This document shows positions 1 through 9,363 of a stretch of 64,000 nt of DNA, piece by piece. The stretch is from assembly GCF_001730305.1 (NCBI RefSeq), contig NZ_MIJY01000012.1:62001-126000 (forward strand), written 5' to 3'. The stretch comes from Enterococcus termitis (GTDB taxonomy: Bacteria > Bacillota > Bacilli > Lactobacillales > Enterococcaceae). How positions within the stretch are numbered: position 1 is the first letter of the stretch; each line of letters starts with the position of its first letter. The translations under genes and the position numbers were made by a program. The notes beneath the pieces are model-generated. The model did not search any database, was not told where the DNA came from, and saw nothing but the letters and a program-made list of their open reading frames with translations.

Positions 1-11
1 AACTGTAAAAA

Positions 12-39
12 AAGAGTGAAGAGAAATCCCCTCACTCTA
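12..39 (-). terminator. Rho-independent terminator of the FNT channel gene
   Basis: Read on the minus strand, an AGAGTGA / TCACTCT stem with a short purine-rich loop is followed by a run of seven T. It lies just past the stop codon of the formate/nitrite channel gene. Confidence 0.75.
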
Positions 40-45
40 AATAGT

Positions 46-843
46 TTAGTCTAAATAATTTGTATCCGCATTGTTCAGCCAAGCATAACCTAATCCCATC
101 ACCAAACCACCGCCGATAAAGTTACCGATCAGGGCAAAGAACAGATTGTGCGCCACACTACCGACAGTCATTGCTGACATCGTGCCATGAGAAGCGAAAT
201 AAGCCAAGCTAAATGCTGGGAAATTCGCGATGACGTGCTCGTAGCCTAGGAAGGCGAAAATGAAAATGATAAAAATGATTGCAGCAACTTTCCCTGCATC
301 ATCTTTCATACGCATACTTACTAGAACTGCTGTGTTTACAACGATATTAGCAAAAATAGCTTCAACTAAAATCTGTGTTGTTGTCTTATTCAACTTGCCG
401 GCAATCGATGTGAAAAAGAAACTATCCGATGCCAAATCTTGATAAGGAACCGTTAATGAAATCAAATATCCGAATAAAACCCCACCAACTAAATTGAAGA
501 AAATACAGGCAAATAAAATTTTAGCAGCAAAGGAGAATTTGATTTTTTTACGATAGACACCAACAGTCATATACAGCATATTTGATGTACCCAATTCGGC
601 ATTCATATAAAGAATCATCACAAGTGACCAACTGAACATAAACGCATACAACATTTTGCCTAGTCCATGCGCAATGTCCTCACCTTTCATTGCAATTGCA
701 AAGGCAACCGCTGTTCCTAATGTTAAAAACATGCAGGCAAGCATCGCACGAAAAGCATAGCGCAGAAAACTACTTTGGAATAAGTTCATTTTTTTATTGA
801 TTGATTTATCGATCTGCTCAAATAATGGTGATACAGGTTTCAT
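46..843 (-). CDS. Formate/nitrite transporter (FNT) family channel
   Basis: A 265-residue polytopic membrane protein of the FNT family (FocA/NirC), which moves formate, nitrite or related small monovalent anions across the cytoplasmic membrane as a pentamer. About six hydrophobic segments are visible. The NAELGTSNM stretch near residues 81-89 matches the omega-loop region, and His203 in GYEHVIANF corresponds to the conserved pore histidine of FocA. I take the start at 843, where AAGGAG lies seven bases upstream, rather than six codons earlier. The gene stands alone with its own terminator. No pyruvate formate-lyase gene is in the window to support formate over nitrite, so the substrate is left open. 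Confidence 0.88.
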   Translation of the reverse strand: MKPVSPLFEQIDKSINKKMNLFQSSFLRYAFRAMLACMFLTLGTAVAFAIAMKGEDIAHGLGKMLYAFMFSWSLVMILYMNAELGTSNMLYMTVGVYRKKIKFSFAAKILFACIFFNLVGGVLFGYLISLTVPYQDLASDSFFFTSIAGKLNKTTTQILVEAIFANIVVNTAVLVSMRMKDDAGKVAAIIFIIFIFAFLGYEHVIANFPAFSLAYFASHGTMSAMTVGSVAHNLFFALIGNFIGGGLVMGLGYAWLNNADTNYLD

Positions 844-1208
844 GTTGTTTCTCCTTTTCAATTTGTTTTCATACTTATATTTTCAAAAACATCCTTTACC
901 ATTTTAAAGACCTCTAGAGGTTTTGTCTAGTGCTTTTTCATACAAAGTAACACTTTTTTTCGTTATAAGCAAAACAAGTGGTAAAGTTCGTCGTTCCTTT
1001 ATCCATTTTCATTTCTTTCTCTTCACTTTTCTTCTTTTTATGAAAAAACAATGAGAAAATCCTTCGGAAGACCGATGAGAATTTACATTTAACTGGTAAA
1101 ATAGAACTAAGTTATCTATTGAACAATAAAAATAGGGTTGCTTTATGGAAAATAGATAACCTTTGGCGCAAAGTTTTGCCAAACGATGGGGAAAGTAAGG
1201 TGAACGTA
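844..1208. promoter_or_regulatory. Divergent intergenic region with a small palindrome
   Basis: This gap separates the FNT gene from the TPM-domain gene and should hold both promoters. A perfect 12-bp palindrome, ACCTCTAGAGGT, lies at 910-921, upstream of the FNT gene. I see no convincing -35/-10 pair. An upstream extension of the TPM reading frame starts at 1119, but it lacks a ribosome site and is probably not translated. Confidence 0.35.
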
Positions 1209-2534
1209 ATGTCAAAACAAGAACAGAATACGAACGTAAAGAATTTAAATCAACGAATTGAAAACCAATATAAATCGATGAGAGCGACAAACAATGTATT
1301 CTCAGTCATTCTTTTGGTTGTCTTAATGATTTTTATAGGTCTTTTCAGTCTATTTTTTTCAACGAACGCTAACTATACTGAAAAAATGACTGCCTTTGAC
1401 CAAGAGCTTAACATACTTCAAGAAGAGAAAGCGGCGATCGAATCAGGAAAAATCGTCACGGCAGAAAAATCGTTTGACACGATTTTACAAGAAAATCTGG
1501 CGAATTTAAAAGAGTATCCTCAATCAGAAAACAATTATACGGTCTCTATTGAAGGAACAAATAGCCAGATTACACTCAACAAAAACAATATTTTTGTTTC
1601 GGATAACGCAAACATGCTAAACAAAGCAACAAAGCAAAAGATTTATGAGCTAAACAAACAACTGGCTGCTAGTACCAATGGCGCACAATTAGAAGTCATC
1701 ACTATTCCAGAATTGCCAAGAGGAGAAAATATCGAATCTTACGCCAACAAATTATTCAATCAATTGGGGATTGGTGATAAAAATGAAAATAATGGAATTT
1801 TATATCTGATTGCTTTGGACGATCGTGAATTTCGTTTAGAAGTCGGCTATGGGTTAGAGGGGTTGATTCCTGACGGAACGGCCGATTCGATCATCAATGA
1901 TGACGATGTCGTTGATGCCTTTAAAGATAGAAAATATGATCAAGCAGTCAATCAAGTACTCGATCAAGTATTTCCTCTAATGAATACCAAAACCGCTTTA
2001 GTCGATTCCAAGATCAATCAAGTCGAGAGTCAAAAAAGTGCTACCAAATGGGGCCGTTGGGGCTTAGGTATTTTCCTATTCTTTGCTTTATTGACGAATT
2101 TGATCCTAACAATCAGAAGTCTATCGGCAGGAAAAGCCTTAAAACAAACTTACAGTGACTATCAAAATCGGATTTCAACCTTTACAAATGAAAATGTAGC
2201 AACTCAGCTCGCTGAAATGAAGCAAACAAACTTCTATCATCTTATGTTAAGCGGTAGTTCGTTGATCGCTTCAAGAAGAAAATTGCGACGCTCGATCGCC
2301 CAAGGTCGCTTATTGAAACATCCTTCCGCCCAAAAGAAAGCCTTCGGACGGGTCTTGATCGATGATACACTTTATTCGGGAGACGGGCATGTGTTAACGA
2401 CTGCCTACCTTGCTTCAAATTATAATTCTGCCAATTGGAATGACAGTAGTAACGGGTCTGATAGCGGCGGTTCGTCTTGGGGATCGTTTGGCGGTGGTTC
2501 GTCCGGTGGTGGCGGAGCATCTGGTGGTTGGTAA
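1209..2534 (+). CDS. TPM-domain membrane protein with Gly/Ser-rich tail
   Basis: A 441-residue protein. The first hydrophobic segment (about residues 30-50) is followed by a TPM/YgcG-type domain (about residues 120-250; note the PRGENIESYANKLFNQ and YGLEGLIPDG stretches). A second hydrophobic segment (about 283-303) precedes a low-complexity tail rich in Gly, Ser and Trp. Membrane-anchored TPM proteins of this kind (often labelled methanol dehydrogenase or YgcG) have no settled biochemical role. Some TPM domains are phosphatases and some act in photosystem repair, so I assign no activity. The ATG at 1209 is preferred because AAGG lies about eight bases upstream. The glycine-rich tail is typical of the family. 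Confidence 0.75.
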   Translation: MSKQEQNTNVKNLNQRIENQYKSMRATNNVFSVILLVVLMIFIGLFSLFFSTNANYTEKMTAFDQELNILQEEKAAIESGKIVTAEKSFDTILQENLANLKEYPQSENNYTVSIEGTNSQITLNKNNIFVSDNANMLNKATKQKIYELNKQLAASTNGAQLEVITIPELPRGENIESYANKLFNQLGIGDKNENNGILYLIALDDREFRLEVGYGLEGLIPDGTADSIINDDDVVDAFKDRKYDQAVNQVLDQVFPLMNTKTALVDSKINQVESQKSATKWGRWGLGIFLFFALLTNLILTIRSLSAGKALKQTYSDYQNRISTFTNENVATQLAEMKQTNFYHLMLSGSSLIASRRKLRRSIAQGRLLKHPSAQKKAFGRVLIDDTLYSGDGHVLTTAYLASNYNSANWNDSSNGSDSGGSSWGSFGGGSSGGGGASGGW

Positions 2535-2560
2535 CAGCCAGAGAAAAATCAATAAAAAGC

Positions 2561-2589
2561 TTGAGTTATCCGCTATTCTGCGGTATACT
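2561..2589 (+). promoter_or_regulatory. Promoter of rpsD
   Basis: TTGAGT at 2561-2566 and TATACT at 2584-2589 are separated by exactly 17 bases, a good sigma-A promoter. Transcription from about 2596 gives a leader of more than 200 nt before rpsD. Confidence 0.75.
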
Positions 2590-2596
2590 AATCTTC

Positions 2597-2807
2597 GTGT
2601 AAAATAAGCAGCAGAAAAATAATAGACTCGTCAACAGTTCATTGCCTCATTGTTTAGCTTCTAGGACTAATAAGTCTTATCAGCTTTTCAGGTTTAACTG
2701 CGTAACCGCGGCTGCAAAGGTGAAGGTTGAAGAATGAACTGCACGATTATGAATTTTTCAGAAGATTATTTTACTCCAAAAAACTTATTTTATTGGAGGA
2801 ATTTTTA
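2597..2807 (+). promoter_or_regulatory. Long rpsD leader, candidate S4 autoregulatory RNA
   Basis: The leader can close a long-range stem between CAGTTCATT (about 2635-2643) and AATGAACTG (about 2732-2740), enclosing GGACT/AGTCT and CCGCGG hairpins. In Bacillus, free S4 protein represses rpsD by binding a structured leader. A similar role here is inferred from position and foldability, not from a recognised motif. The ribosome site GGAGGA sits at 2796-2801. Confidence 0.5.
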
Positions 2808-3419
2808 ATGTCACGTTATACAGGACCATCATGGAAAATCTCTCGTCGTCTAGGTATCTCTCTATCAGGAACTGGTAAAGAACTAGCACGTCGCCCATAC
2901 AAACCAGGACAACACGGACCAAACAGCCGTGGTAAAGTTTCTGAATACGGTATGCAATTAACTGAAAAACAAAAATTACGTCATATGTACGGTATGAACG
3001 AACGTCAATTCGTTAACTTGTTCGTTAAAGCTAGCAAAATCAAAGAAGGTAAGCACGGGGTTAACTTCATGATCTTACTAGAACAACGTTTAGATAATGT
3101 TGTTTACCGTTTAGGTCTTGCTACTACTCGTCGTCAAGCACGTCAATTAGTAAACCACGGCCACATCACTGTAGACGGCAAACGTGTTGATATTCCATCA
3201 TACCACGTTGAAGTTGGTCAAGTGATCTCAGTTCGTGAAAAATCTCAAAATATCGTAACTGTTAAAGAAGCAGTTGAAGCTACTGTTGGACGTCCAGCAT
3301 TCGTAAGCTTCGATACTGAAAAATTAGAAGGAAGCTTCACTCGTTTACCAGAACGTGATGAGCTATATCCTGAAATCGACGAAGCTCTTGTCGTTGAATA
3401 CTACAACCAAAAACTTTAA
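2808..3419 (+). CDS. rpsD: 30S ribosomal protein S4
   Basis: A 203-residue S4 beginning [16 protein letters not shown], the standard Firmicute N-terminus without the zinc-binding cysteines. The S4 RNA-binding domain lies near residues 93-155 ([20 protein letters not shown]). S4 is a primary 16S rRNA-binding protein that nucleates assembly of the small subunit. The ATG at 2808 has TGGAGGA seven bases upstream; the 27-codon in-frame extension is leader sequence. It is a single-gene unit closed by a strong terminator. Confidence 0.97.
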   Translation: MSRYTGPSWKISRRLGISLSGTGKELARRPYKPGQHGPNSRGKVSEYGMQLTEKQKLRHMYGMNERQFVNLFVKASKIKEGKHGVNFMILLEQRLDNVVYRLGLATTRRQARQLVNHGHITVDGKRVDIPSYHVEVGQVISVREKSQNIVTVKEAVEATVGRPAFVSFDTEKLEGSFTRLPERDELYPEIDEALVVEYYNQKL

Positions 3420-3432
3420 GATCGATTTTTTT

Positions 3433-3466
3433 CACCTCTTTGCCTTTTGGCAAGAGGTGTTTTTTT
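3433..3466 (+). terminator. rpsD terminator
   Basis: CACCTCTT-GCC pairs with GGC-AAGAGGTG across a TTTT loop, followed by seven T. A strong intrinsic terminator. Confidence 0.9.
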
Positions 3467-3541
3467 ATTACACAAAAAAAATCGAGGTCTCCATTTCAGA
3501 CTTCGATTTCTTTAGCATTTGGCTATTCAATAAGCTGTTAC

Positions 3542-4222
3542 CTATTTCTCATTTGTTTGCTTTGTTAATACGCCATCTTTCATCACAAATACTTCATCAC
3601 AGTACTCGATCAAGCGTTGGTCGTGCGTTACCATAATTGTCGCTTTATTTTTTTCTTTGGTTTCCCTCGCTAGAATCTTAACCACTTCAAAAGCCTTTTC
3701 CGAATCTAAACTAGCAGTAGGCTCATCAGCTAAGATAATCGACGGATCATTGTACAATGCTCTAGCGATGGCGACACGTTGCCGTTCTCCACCCGAAATC
3801 TCATCCGGGTATTTTTTCTTTAGTTTGTCGATCCCCAGTTGTGTTAATAACTCGTTGACTTTATCCTCATCTGTCTTCTCTTTTTTTACTTTGTCTACAA
3901 GACGAAGCTGCTTTTCCACAGTTAAAAAGGGAACCAAATTTGATGCTTGTAAAATAAAGCCAATTTCGCTGAAGCGGATTTTAGCTCTTGTTTTTTCATT
4001 TTCAGTACTAAAAGAATCGTTATTTATTTTCACTTCTCCACTTGTTGGTGTTTGTAGGCCTCCCGCAAGGGTTAAAAAGGTACTTTTCCCTGAGCCACTT
4101 GGACCGATGACCGCGACAAATTTACCTTTTTCCACAGAGAAATTCGTTTCTTTTAAGGCTTCGATCGTTGTATCTCCATCGAGAAATTTTTTATCCACAG
4201 TTAAAAACTCAATTGCTTTCAT
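3542..4222 (-). CDS. ABC exporter ATP-binding subunit, HrtA-like
   Basis: A 226-residue ATPase of the MacB/LolD/HrtA class. Walker A GPSGSGKST lies at residues 40-48, the signature ISGGERQRVAIARAL near 142 and Walker B ILADEPTASLD near 165. It lies 28 bases downstream of an FtsX-type permease and should form a two-gene exporter with it. Size, order and partner match heme exporters HrtBA of Gram-positive bacteria. The alternative is a generic MacB-type peptide or drug exporter. Confidence 0.82.
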   Translation of the reverse strand: MKAIEFLTVDKKFLDGDTTIEALKETNFSVEKGKFVAVIGPSGSGKSTFLTLAGGLQTPTSGEVKINNDSFSTENEKTRAKIRFSEIGFILQASNLVPFLTVEKQLRLVDKVKKEKTDEDKVNELLTQLGIDKLKKKYPDEISGGERQRVAIARALYNDPSIILADEPTASLDSEKAFEVVKILARETKEKNKATIMVTHDQRLIEYCDEVFVMKDGVLTKQTNEK

Positions 4223-4250
4223 CCTAAATCCTCCTTATTATCCACAAGCT

Positions 4251-5336
4251 TTATCCGATTGCTTTTAGTGGATCGATTTTCACAATAGTTCGTACAGAAA
4301 ACAGCGCTCCGAAAACCGCAATGATCAACATTAAACCACCTATCGTTAAAAAGAATAGCCAGTTACTTTGAAACGGCACCGCTGTTGGCAACACCAAGGA
4401 CGTTCCCACAGTTCCTAAAAGTCCTATGCCAATTCCGAAAACGGCTAGTACAAACGTTTGAACGATGACAGAAACTGAAATATATTTTCCTGAAATTCCT
4501 TGTGCTTTCATGATTCCGAAGATCGTCGCTTTTTGCATCGTTAATACATAGATAAAGATTCCTATAACGATCGCTGCAATTACAATTAGAAAACCAATCA
4601 TAAAGCCAAACGTTAGTACTTGAGCACTATATCCTGGCAATTCATTGATAAATTTCTGAATACTGTAGCTGGTCAGATCATCGCTTTTTAGCTCGACGTT
4701 TTTGAGCGAGCTATCTTTCGCACGAAAAACAATGGCATTCACTCGTGCATTTTCTGAGGTATCCGATTTTTCAAAACGGATTTGTTGAAACGCGCCTGTG
4801 GAAACATACAGTACAGGTGCCACATTGAACTTCGCGTCATCTGTGAACCCCACTACTTTCAGCTTTTTATCACTTCCAGCTAACTTGATCGTATCGTCCA
4901 GTTGAATATTATTTTCTTCTTTCAAGCTACTATCTACAACTGCTTCATCATCATCTGCAAATGCTTTTCCTTCGATGATGTTCGGCATTAAAAATTCGTC
5001 TTTATTGATTCCAAAAAAGCTGGCATTGATTTTTTCAGCTTTCTTTTTATCTAGCTGAATCACCGCCGCCGTTTGACCTAACACAGCTTTTTCTTTTGCT
5101 TCAACATCATTCATCGCTTTTAGCGGAATCATCGACATGTTGATATTGGTATTGGACTCATCAGACAAAACGATTCCGTCTGCCTGCCACTTATCCACAG
5201 CTGTTCGATTATCTTCCGCTAGTCCGTAGGCTAAACCTGTTAAGAAAAAAACTAAATAAGAGATTAAAAACATTACACTAATGATTAGTGCATATCGTAA
5301 TTTTGAACGTGTAATTTCATTCCAAGCTAAAAACAT
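4251..5336 (-). CDS. FtsX-type ABC exporter permease, HrtB-like
   Basis: A 361-residue permease with one N-terminal membrane segment (about residues 13-36), a large extracytoplasmic domain and three C-terminal membrane segments (about 240-350), the MacB/FtsX topology. I start it at MFLAWNEITRSK (position 5336), where AGGAGGAGG lies just upstream, 16 codons inside the open frame. HrtB proteins open in a very similar way. It is first in the operon, behind a promoter with a perfect palindrome. Heme is the best substrate guess but is inference; no heme-binding residue can be assigned from sequence alone. Confidence 0.78.
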   Translation of the reverse strand: MFLAWNEITRSKLRYALIISVMFLISYLVFFLTGLAYGLAEDNRTAVDKWQADGIVLSDESNTNINMSMIPLKAMNDVEAKEKAVLGQTAAVIQLDKKKAEKINASFFGINKDEFLMPNIIEGKAFADDDEAVVDSSLKEENNIQLDDTIKLAGSDKKLKVVGFTDDAKFNVAPVLYVSTGAFQQIRFEKSDTSENARVNAIVFRAKDSSLKNVELKSDDLTSYSIQKFINELPGYSAQVLTFGFMIGFLIVIAAIVIGIFIYVLTMQKATIFGIMKAQGISGKYISVSVIVQTFVLAVFGIGIGLLGTVGTSLVLPTAVPFQSNWLFFLTIGGLMLIIAVFGALFSVRTIVKIDPLKAIG

Positions 5337-5348
5337 AATATCCTCCTC

Positions 5349-5403
5349 CTTATCGATCGATAAGTTTTGTAAAAAGTATAGCAAATTTTTGCTTGGGTAA
5401 CAA
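5349..5403 (-). promoter_or_regulatory. Promoter with 16-bp palindromic operator for the HrtBA-like exporter
   Basis: On the minus strand TTGTTA (5398-5403), 17 bases and TATACT (5375-5380) form a good promoter. Downstream, the perfect palindrome CTTATCGATCGATAAG (5349-5364) runs into the ribosome site. A repressor there could block both elongation and translation. From memory the motif closely resembles the operator of the TetR-type heme sensor FhtR of E. faecalis (TTATCAATCGATAA). No TetR gene is adjacent. Confidence 0.7.
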
Positions 5404-5494
5404 AATATCTGCTCTTAATCCGACTTTCGTCTTATTTCCTTCTCTTCTTTTATTTGATATACTGAATGAAATAAATTGAAAACGAGGTATTTTA

Positions 5495-6040
5495 ATGAAG
5501 AAGAAACATAGCGTTTTATATACAGTAATCCAGTTTACAATGATTCTCGCATTTATATTGTTTCTCAGAAAATTTGTGTTGACTCCTGTAGAAGTTGTCG
5601 GAATATCCATGGAGCCGACTTATCATGAATCAGATCGCGTATGGCAAACATCCTTAATCGAACCTAGCCGCTTTGATATCGCAACATTTCCCAGTCCAAG
5701 AGATGGTAAAAGAATCGTCAAACGAGTCGTCGGTTTGCCTGGCGATACCATTCGAATGGAAAATGATCAGCTGTATATCAATGATAAACCTTATGAAGAG
5801 CCTTATTTAGACGAAGAAAAAGAAGCACTGACCGACGGAGAACTGTTGACCAAAGATTTTTCTTTACAGACAATAGAAGTTGATGCTGCAACAGTCGTCC
5901 CAGAGGGCAAAGTCTTTGTCTTGGGTGATAATAGAAGAAGAGCCGATGATAGCCGTTATTTTGGCTTTGTGGATAAAAAAGATATTTATGGCGTTGTCTA
6001 TTTTCGTTATTATCCATTGAATAAAATCGGATTGCAATAA
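5495..6040 (+). CDS. lepB: Type I signal peptidase
   Basis: A 181-residue membrane-anchored serine protease that removes signal peptides from secreted preproteins on the outer face of the membrane. A single N-terminal membrane segment spans about residues 8-24. The nucleophile is Ser38 in GISMEPT, the general base Lys76 in VKRVVGLPGD, and the GDNR box lies near residue 144. Length fits the short Gram-positive SipS type. AACGAGG precedes the ATG. It is monocistronic, and the substrates are the general secretome. Confidence 0.93.
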   Translation: MKKKHSVLYTVIQFTMILAFILFLRKFVLTPVEVVGISMEPTYHESDRVWQTSLIEPSRFDIATFPSPRDGKRIVKRVVGLPGDTIRMENDQLYINDKPYEEPYLDEEKEALTDGELLTKDFSLQTIEVDAATVVPEGKVFVLGDNRRRADDSRYFGFVDKKDIYGVVYFRYYPLNKIGLQ

Positions 6041-6052
6041 TAACCGTACTTT

Positions 6053-6105
6053 AAAAAAAACGTTGAAACAAAACGAATCGCTCGTCTTGTTTCAACGTTT
6101 TTTTT
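6053..6105. terminator. Bidirectional terminator between lepB and the UPF0637 gene
   Basis: AACGTTGAAACAA pairs with TTGTTTCAACGTT across a short loop, with A-rich flank on the left and T-rich flank on the right. It can end both converging transcripts. Confidence 0.85.
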
Positions 6106-6106
6106 A

Positions 6107-6727
6107 TTACTTATGCTGATGTTCGGCTGCCAGTTGGTATAAAGGTACTAAGGCTTCATATGTCTGCAGCATATATTCACGTGCCTTTTCAGGATCATTC
6201 AATACTGGATCTGTCTTTTCAATAATCCGACCAATCTGAAATTCACCTTTTTTGACATCTCTAAACCGAACCAATAACTTCTCCAAATCAACTTCATTCA
6301 AGCGCTCAACCTGAGGCTGAGTGTGGTCGATCGATACATAAAAATCATCAGGTAGCTGTTTAAATAATTTAGGATTATCTAAAAAGGCCTGTGCGATTTC
6401 TTTTTCATTTTTAGGATTATCGATCAATGATAGCCACATAAATAAATACTCCGGCCAAATTCCTAATTGAAAGTGAGCTTCCATTTTATAGCCGCGTTTT
6501 TTTTGACTCAATGCAGACCACGTATTTTCCGGCGGATAAACAGTTCTCCGACGATGCTGGGCGATATGAACAAAAAATTCTGTCTCCAACTTTTCGCCTA
6601 ATTTCTCTGCAAAATAATCATCTAGTTCTTGAAATTTCGGTTGGATCACCGCTCGAATTTCAGCCATTCTAGGATCCAATCCATCTATGGTAAATACGTC
6701 AAAATCTTTTTCTGTAAACATCAACAT
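6107..6727 (-). CDS. UPF0637 (DUF1054, YktB-like) protein
   Basis: A 206-residue soluble protein recognised as the YktB/DUF1054 family by its N-terminal FTEKDFDVFTIDGLDPRMAE stretch and its usual length of about 210. No membrane segment or catalytic motif is visible. Its biochemical function is unknown. The start could equally be the third codon (MFTEKDF). It lies 27 bases below a GNAT acetyltransferase gene and may be transcribed with it. Confidence 0.8.
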   Translation of the reverse strand: MLMFTEKDFDVFTIDGLDPRMAEIRAVIQPKFQELDDYFAEKLGEKLETEFFVHIAQHRRRTVYPPENTWSALSQKKRGYKMEAHFQLGIWPEYLFMWLSLIDNPKNEKEIAQAFLDNPKLFKQLPDDFYVSIDHTQPQVERLNEVDLEKLLVRFRDVKKGEFQIGRIIEKTDPVLNDPEKAREYMLQTYEALVPLYQLAAEHQHK

Positions 6728-6754
6728 GCCGTTTTTTCTCCTCTAACTTATTCG

Positions 6755-7330
6755 TTATCTTTCACCTTGTAATTTCTGCCATTCCTCTACGGTGATTCCT
6801 CTTAGAATATCTGTCGTGATTTTTCCTTTCCACATCCGAGCATTGGGAACGGTACCTTCTACTTTCATCCCAATTTTCTCCATCACTCGACCAGAGTTTG
6901 GATTATCGATATCATGGACAGCACAAATACGAATCAATTTAAGTTCTTCAAAACCCAAACGTAATAATGCCTTTGCCGCTTCGGGAATATAGCCTTTACC
7001 CCAATAGTTTTTATTCAGGGTATAGCCAATTTCACCATTGCTATGCTGTTCTTCTACACGCAGATCGATCGTTCCGATAAACTGTCCCGATTCTTTTTCC
7101 TCGATGCCATATTTTCCCAACGGAGCAGTCAAAAAATAATTTGCTATGCTCTCTCTCGTATCTTTGATCGATTGGTGAAGCGGAAAAACATATGTGACTG
7201 TTTCTTCATCTGATGCATACTCATACATAGCTTTTGCATCCTCCAGCGTCACAGGACGTAAAATCAAGCGTTCCGTCTCTAATCGTTGATTCTGTGCAAA
7301 AATTAAGTTTCGATTAATCACTATTTCCAT
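6755..7330 (-). CDS. GNAT acetyltransferase, RimJ/RimL type
   Basis: A 191-residue N-acetyltransferase. RLETERLILRPVTLEDA marks the N-terminus of the RimJ/RimL-like fold, GEIGYTLNKNYWGKGYIPEA is the acetyl-CoA-binding strand and loop, and NPNSGRVMEKIGMK is the C-terminal motif. Proteins of this group acetylate ribosomal-protein N-termini or small amines; the substrate cannot be read from sequence. No terminator is visible in the 68 bases after trpA, so some trp readthrough into this gene is possible. Confidence 0.85.
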   Translation of the reverse strand: MEIVINRNLIFAQNQRLETERLILRPVTLEDAKAMYEYASDEETVTYVFPLHQSIKDTRESIANYFLTAPLGKYGIEEKESGQFIGTIDLRVEEQHSNGEIGYTLNKNYWGKGYIPEAAKALLRLGFEELKLIRICAVHDIDNPNSGRVMEKIGMKVEGTVPNARMWKGKITTDILRGITVEEWQKLQGER

Positions 7331-7398
7331 CGTGCCACCTACTTTTTATACTACTTTACAGAAAGACACCTACAGAAGCAAGAGGAAAATAAAAAATG

Positions 7399-8172
7399 TT
7401 AGATTGTATGGTTTACAGACTCCTGAATAAATTGACGCACTTCTGCCTGCTTGCCTTCACTTAGTAAGTCAACAATTTTACTACCAACGATCACACCGGC
7501 ACAGTTTTTTCTAAAACGAGCTACGTGGTCTTTTGAAGAAATGCCAAACCCAGCAAGAACGGGTTTATCACTGATTTTTTGGATGTAAGCCAAATGTTCA
7601 TCTAATGAAGCTTGGTACTCACGACCTACACCCGTTACACCGTTAACAGCCACCGCATAAATAAAACCTTCTCCAGCTTCCACTAGTTCAGCGATTCGAT
7701 CTTTCGGTGTGGTCAATGCAATCAAGGGGATCAAAGCGATATCACTGTTTTCTAACAAAGGTGTTAGTAAATGTTGATGTTCATAAGGTAGATCGGGAAT
7801 GATCAGTCCTTTGACATTTGTTTCGGCTAATTCTTGAACAAGCTGTTCCAACCCATAATGAAAGATCGGATTAAAATATGTCATCAATATTAATGGAGTT
7901 TTTGTTGAGATTTTCTTTAACTGATCAATGATTTTCTCCAAAGAGACATCGTTTTCCAATGCACGTAAGCCTGCAGCCTGAATCACTGGACCATCAGCAA
8001 CTGGATCTGAAAAAGGAATGCCTAATTCGATTGCGCTGGCTCCTGCATCACAAAGCAATGTAATCTCAGCTTCCAATTGATCCAGCCCTTGTGCGCCTGC
8101 CATAATATAAGGAACAAAAATCGTTTCATTCGCTTGCTGCTTCTTGGTTAGCTGCTCCGTTAATGTTTTCAT
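7399..8172 (-). CDS. trpA: Tryptophan synthase alpha subunit
   Basis: A 257-residue TIM-barrel protein that cleaves indole-3-glycerol phosphate to indole and glyceraldehyde 3-phosphate and channels indole to TrpB. The catalytic pair is in place as Glu49 ([10 protein letters not shown]) and Asp60 (VADGP), the same numbering as the Salmonella enzyme. It is last in the seven-gene trp operon, and its start overlaps the trpB stop by four bases (ATGA), which suggests translational coupling. Confidence 0.96.
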   Translation of the reverse strand: MKTLTEQLTKKQQANETIFVPYIMAGAQGLDQLEAEITLLCDAGASAIELGIPFSDPVADGPVIQAAGLRALENDVSLEKIIDQLKKISTKTPLILMTYFNPIFHYGLEQLVQELAETNVKGLIIPDLPYEHQHLLTPLLENSDIALIPLIALTTPKDRIAELVEAGEGFIYAVAVNGVTGVGREYQASLDEHLAYIQKISDKPVLAGFGISSKDHVARFRKNCAGVIVGSKIVDLLSEGKQAEVRQFIQESVNHTI

Positions 8173-9362
8173 TGGTTTTCCTCCTGCTCCATTAATTCTT
8201 TGATCTGCTGTACATCTTTATCTCCGCGACCAGATAGACAAACAATGATTTGTTTATCCTCCCCAAGTTCCTGCGCTACTTTGATCGCATGACTCACGGC
8301 ATGAGCACTTTCTAAGGCTGGAATGATTCCTTCTGTTTTGCATAGAATTTCAAAAGCTTCCAATGCTTCTTGATCAGTGACAGAAGCGTAGCTGGCTCTG
8401 TTGCTTTCATTTAAATGACAATGTTCTGGTCCTAAACCTGGATAATCTAATCCAGCTGATATCGAGAAAGCTTCTAAAATTTGACCGTTGTCATCTTGCA
8501 ATAATTTCATCATGGCGCCATGCAATACGCCTGTTTTCCCTTTTGTGATCGATGCTGCATGGTGAGCTGTGTCTAACCCTAGACCAGCAGCTTCTACACC
8601 GATCAAGGCAACCTCATCATTAATAAACGGATAAAAAATACCCATTGCATTACTACCGCCGCCAACACAAGCAACTACCGCATCCGGCAATTTTTGTTCT
8701 ACTTCTAAAAATTGATGTCTTGCTTCAATTCCGATAATGCTTTGATAATCACGGACAATTTCTGGAAACGGATGGGGACCTAAAACAGAGCCCATCACGT
8801 AATGAGTATCTTCAACATGAGCGACCCAAAATCGTAAGGCTTCGTTCACAGCATCTTTCAACGTCTTACTTCCAGATGTCACACTCTCAACTTTTGCCCC
8901 TAATAATTCCATTCGAAAAACATTCAGTGACTGACGTGCTACATCGACTGCCCCCATAAAAATTGTACATTCCATTCCGAACAGAGCAGCTACTGTCGCT
9001 GTTGCTACGCCATGCTGTCCAGCTCCAGTTTCTGCCACAACTTTATTTTTTCCCATTTTTTTAGCTAACAAAATTTGCCCAATCGTGTTGTTGATTTTAT
9101 GCGCACCTGTATGATTTAGATCTTCTCTTTTTAAATAGATTTTTGCTCCACCGACTTTTTCTGTCAGCCGCTGTGCAAAGTAAAGCGGGTTTTCTCGTCC
9201 AACGTATTGTTTCAAATAGTAAGTTAATTCTTCTTGAAATTCTTTGTCTTGTTTTGACGCTTCATAGATTTCCTCTAATTCTTTGACTGCGTACATTAAT
9301 GTTTCTGGAACAAACTGTCCGCCAAATTCTCCGTAAAATCCTTTTTTTGGTTGCTTATACAT
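8169..9362 (-). CDS. trpB: Tryptophan synthase beta subunit
   Basis: A 397-residue PLP enzyme that condenses indole with serine to give tryptophan. The PLP lysine is Lys89 in HTGAHKINN, and the phosphate-binding loop is GGGSNAMG near residue 234. Length and the N-terminal [15 protein letters not shown] stretch identify TrpB1, the partner of TrpA. It begins one base after the trpF stop. Confidence 0.97.
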   Translation of the reverse strand: MYKQPKKGFYGEFGGQFVPETLMYAVKELEEIYEASKQDKEFQEELTYYLKQYVGRENPLYFAQRLTEKVGGAKIYLKREDLNHTGAHKINNTIGQILLAKKMGKNKVVAETGAGQHGVATATVAALFGMECTIFMGAVDVARQSLNVFRMELLGAKVESVTSGSKTLKDAVNEALRFWVAHVEDTHYVMGSVLGPHPFPEIVRDYQSIIGIEARHQFLEVEQKLPDAVVACVGGGSNAMGIFYPFINDEVALIGVEAAGLGLDTAHHAASITKGKTGVLHGAMMKLLQDDNGQILEAFSISAGLDYPGLGPEHCHLNESNRASYASVTDQEALEAFEILCKTEGIIPALESAHAVSHAIKVAQELGEDKQIIVCLSGRGDKDVQQIKELMEQEENQ

Positions 9363-9363
9363 A

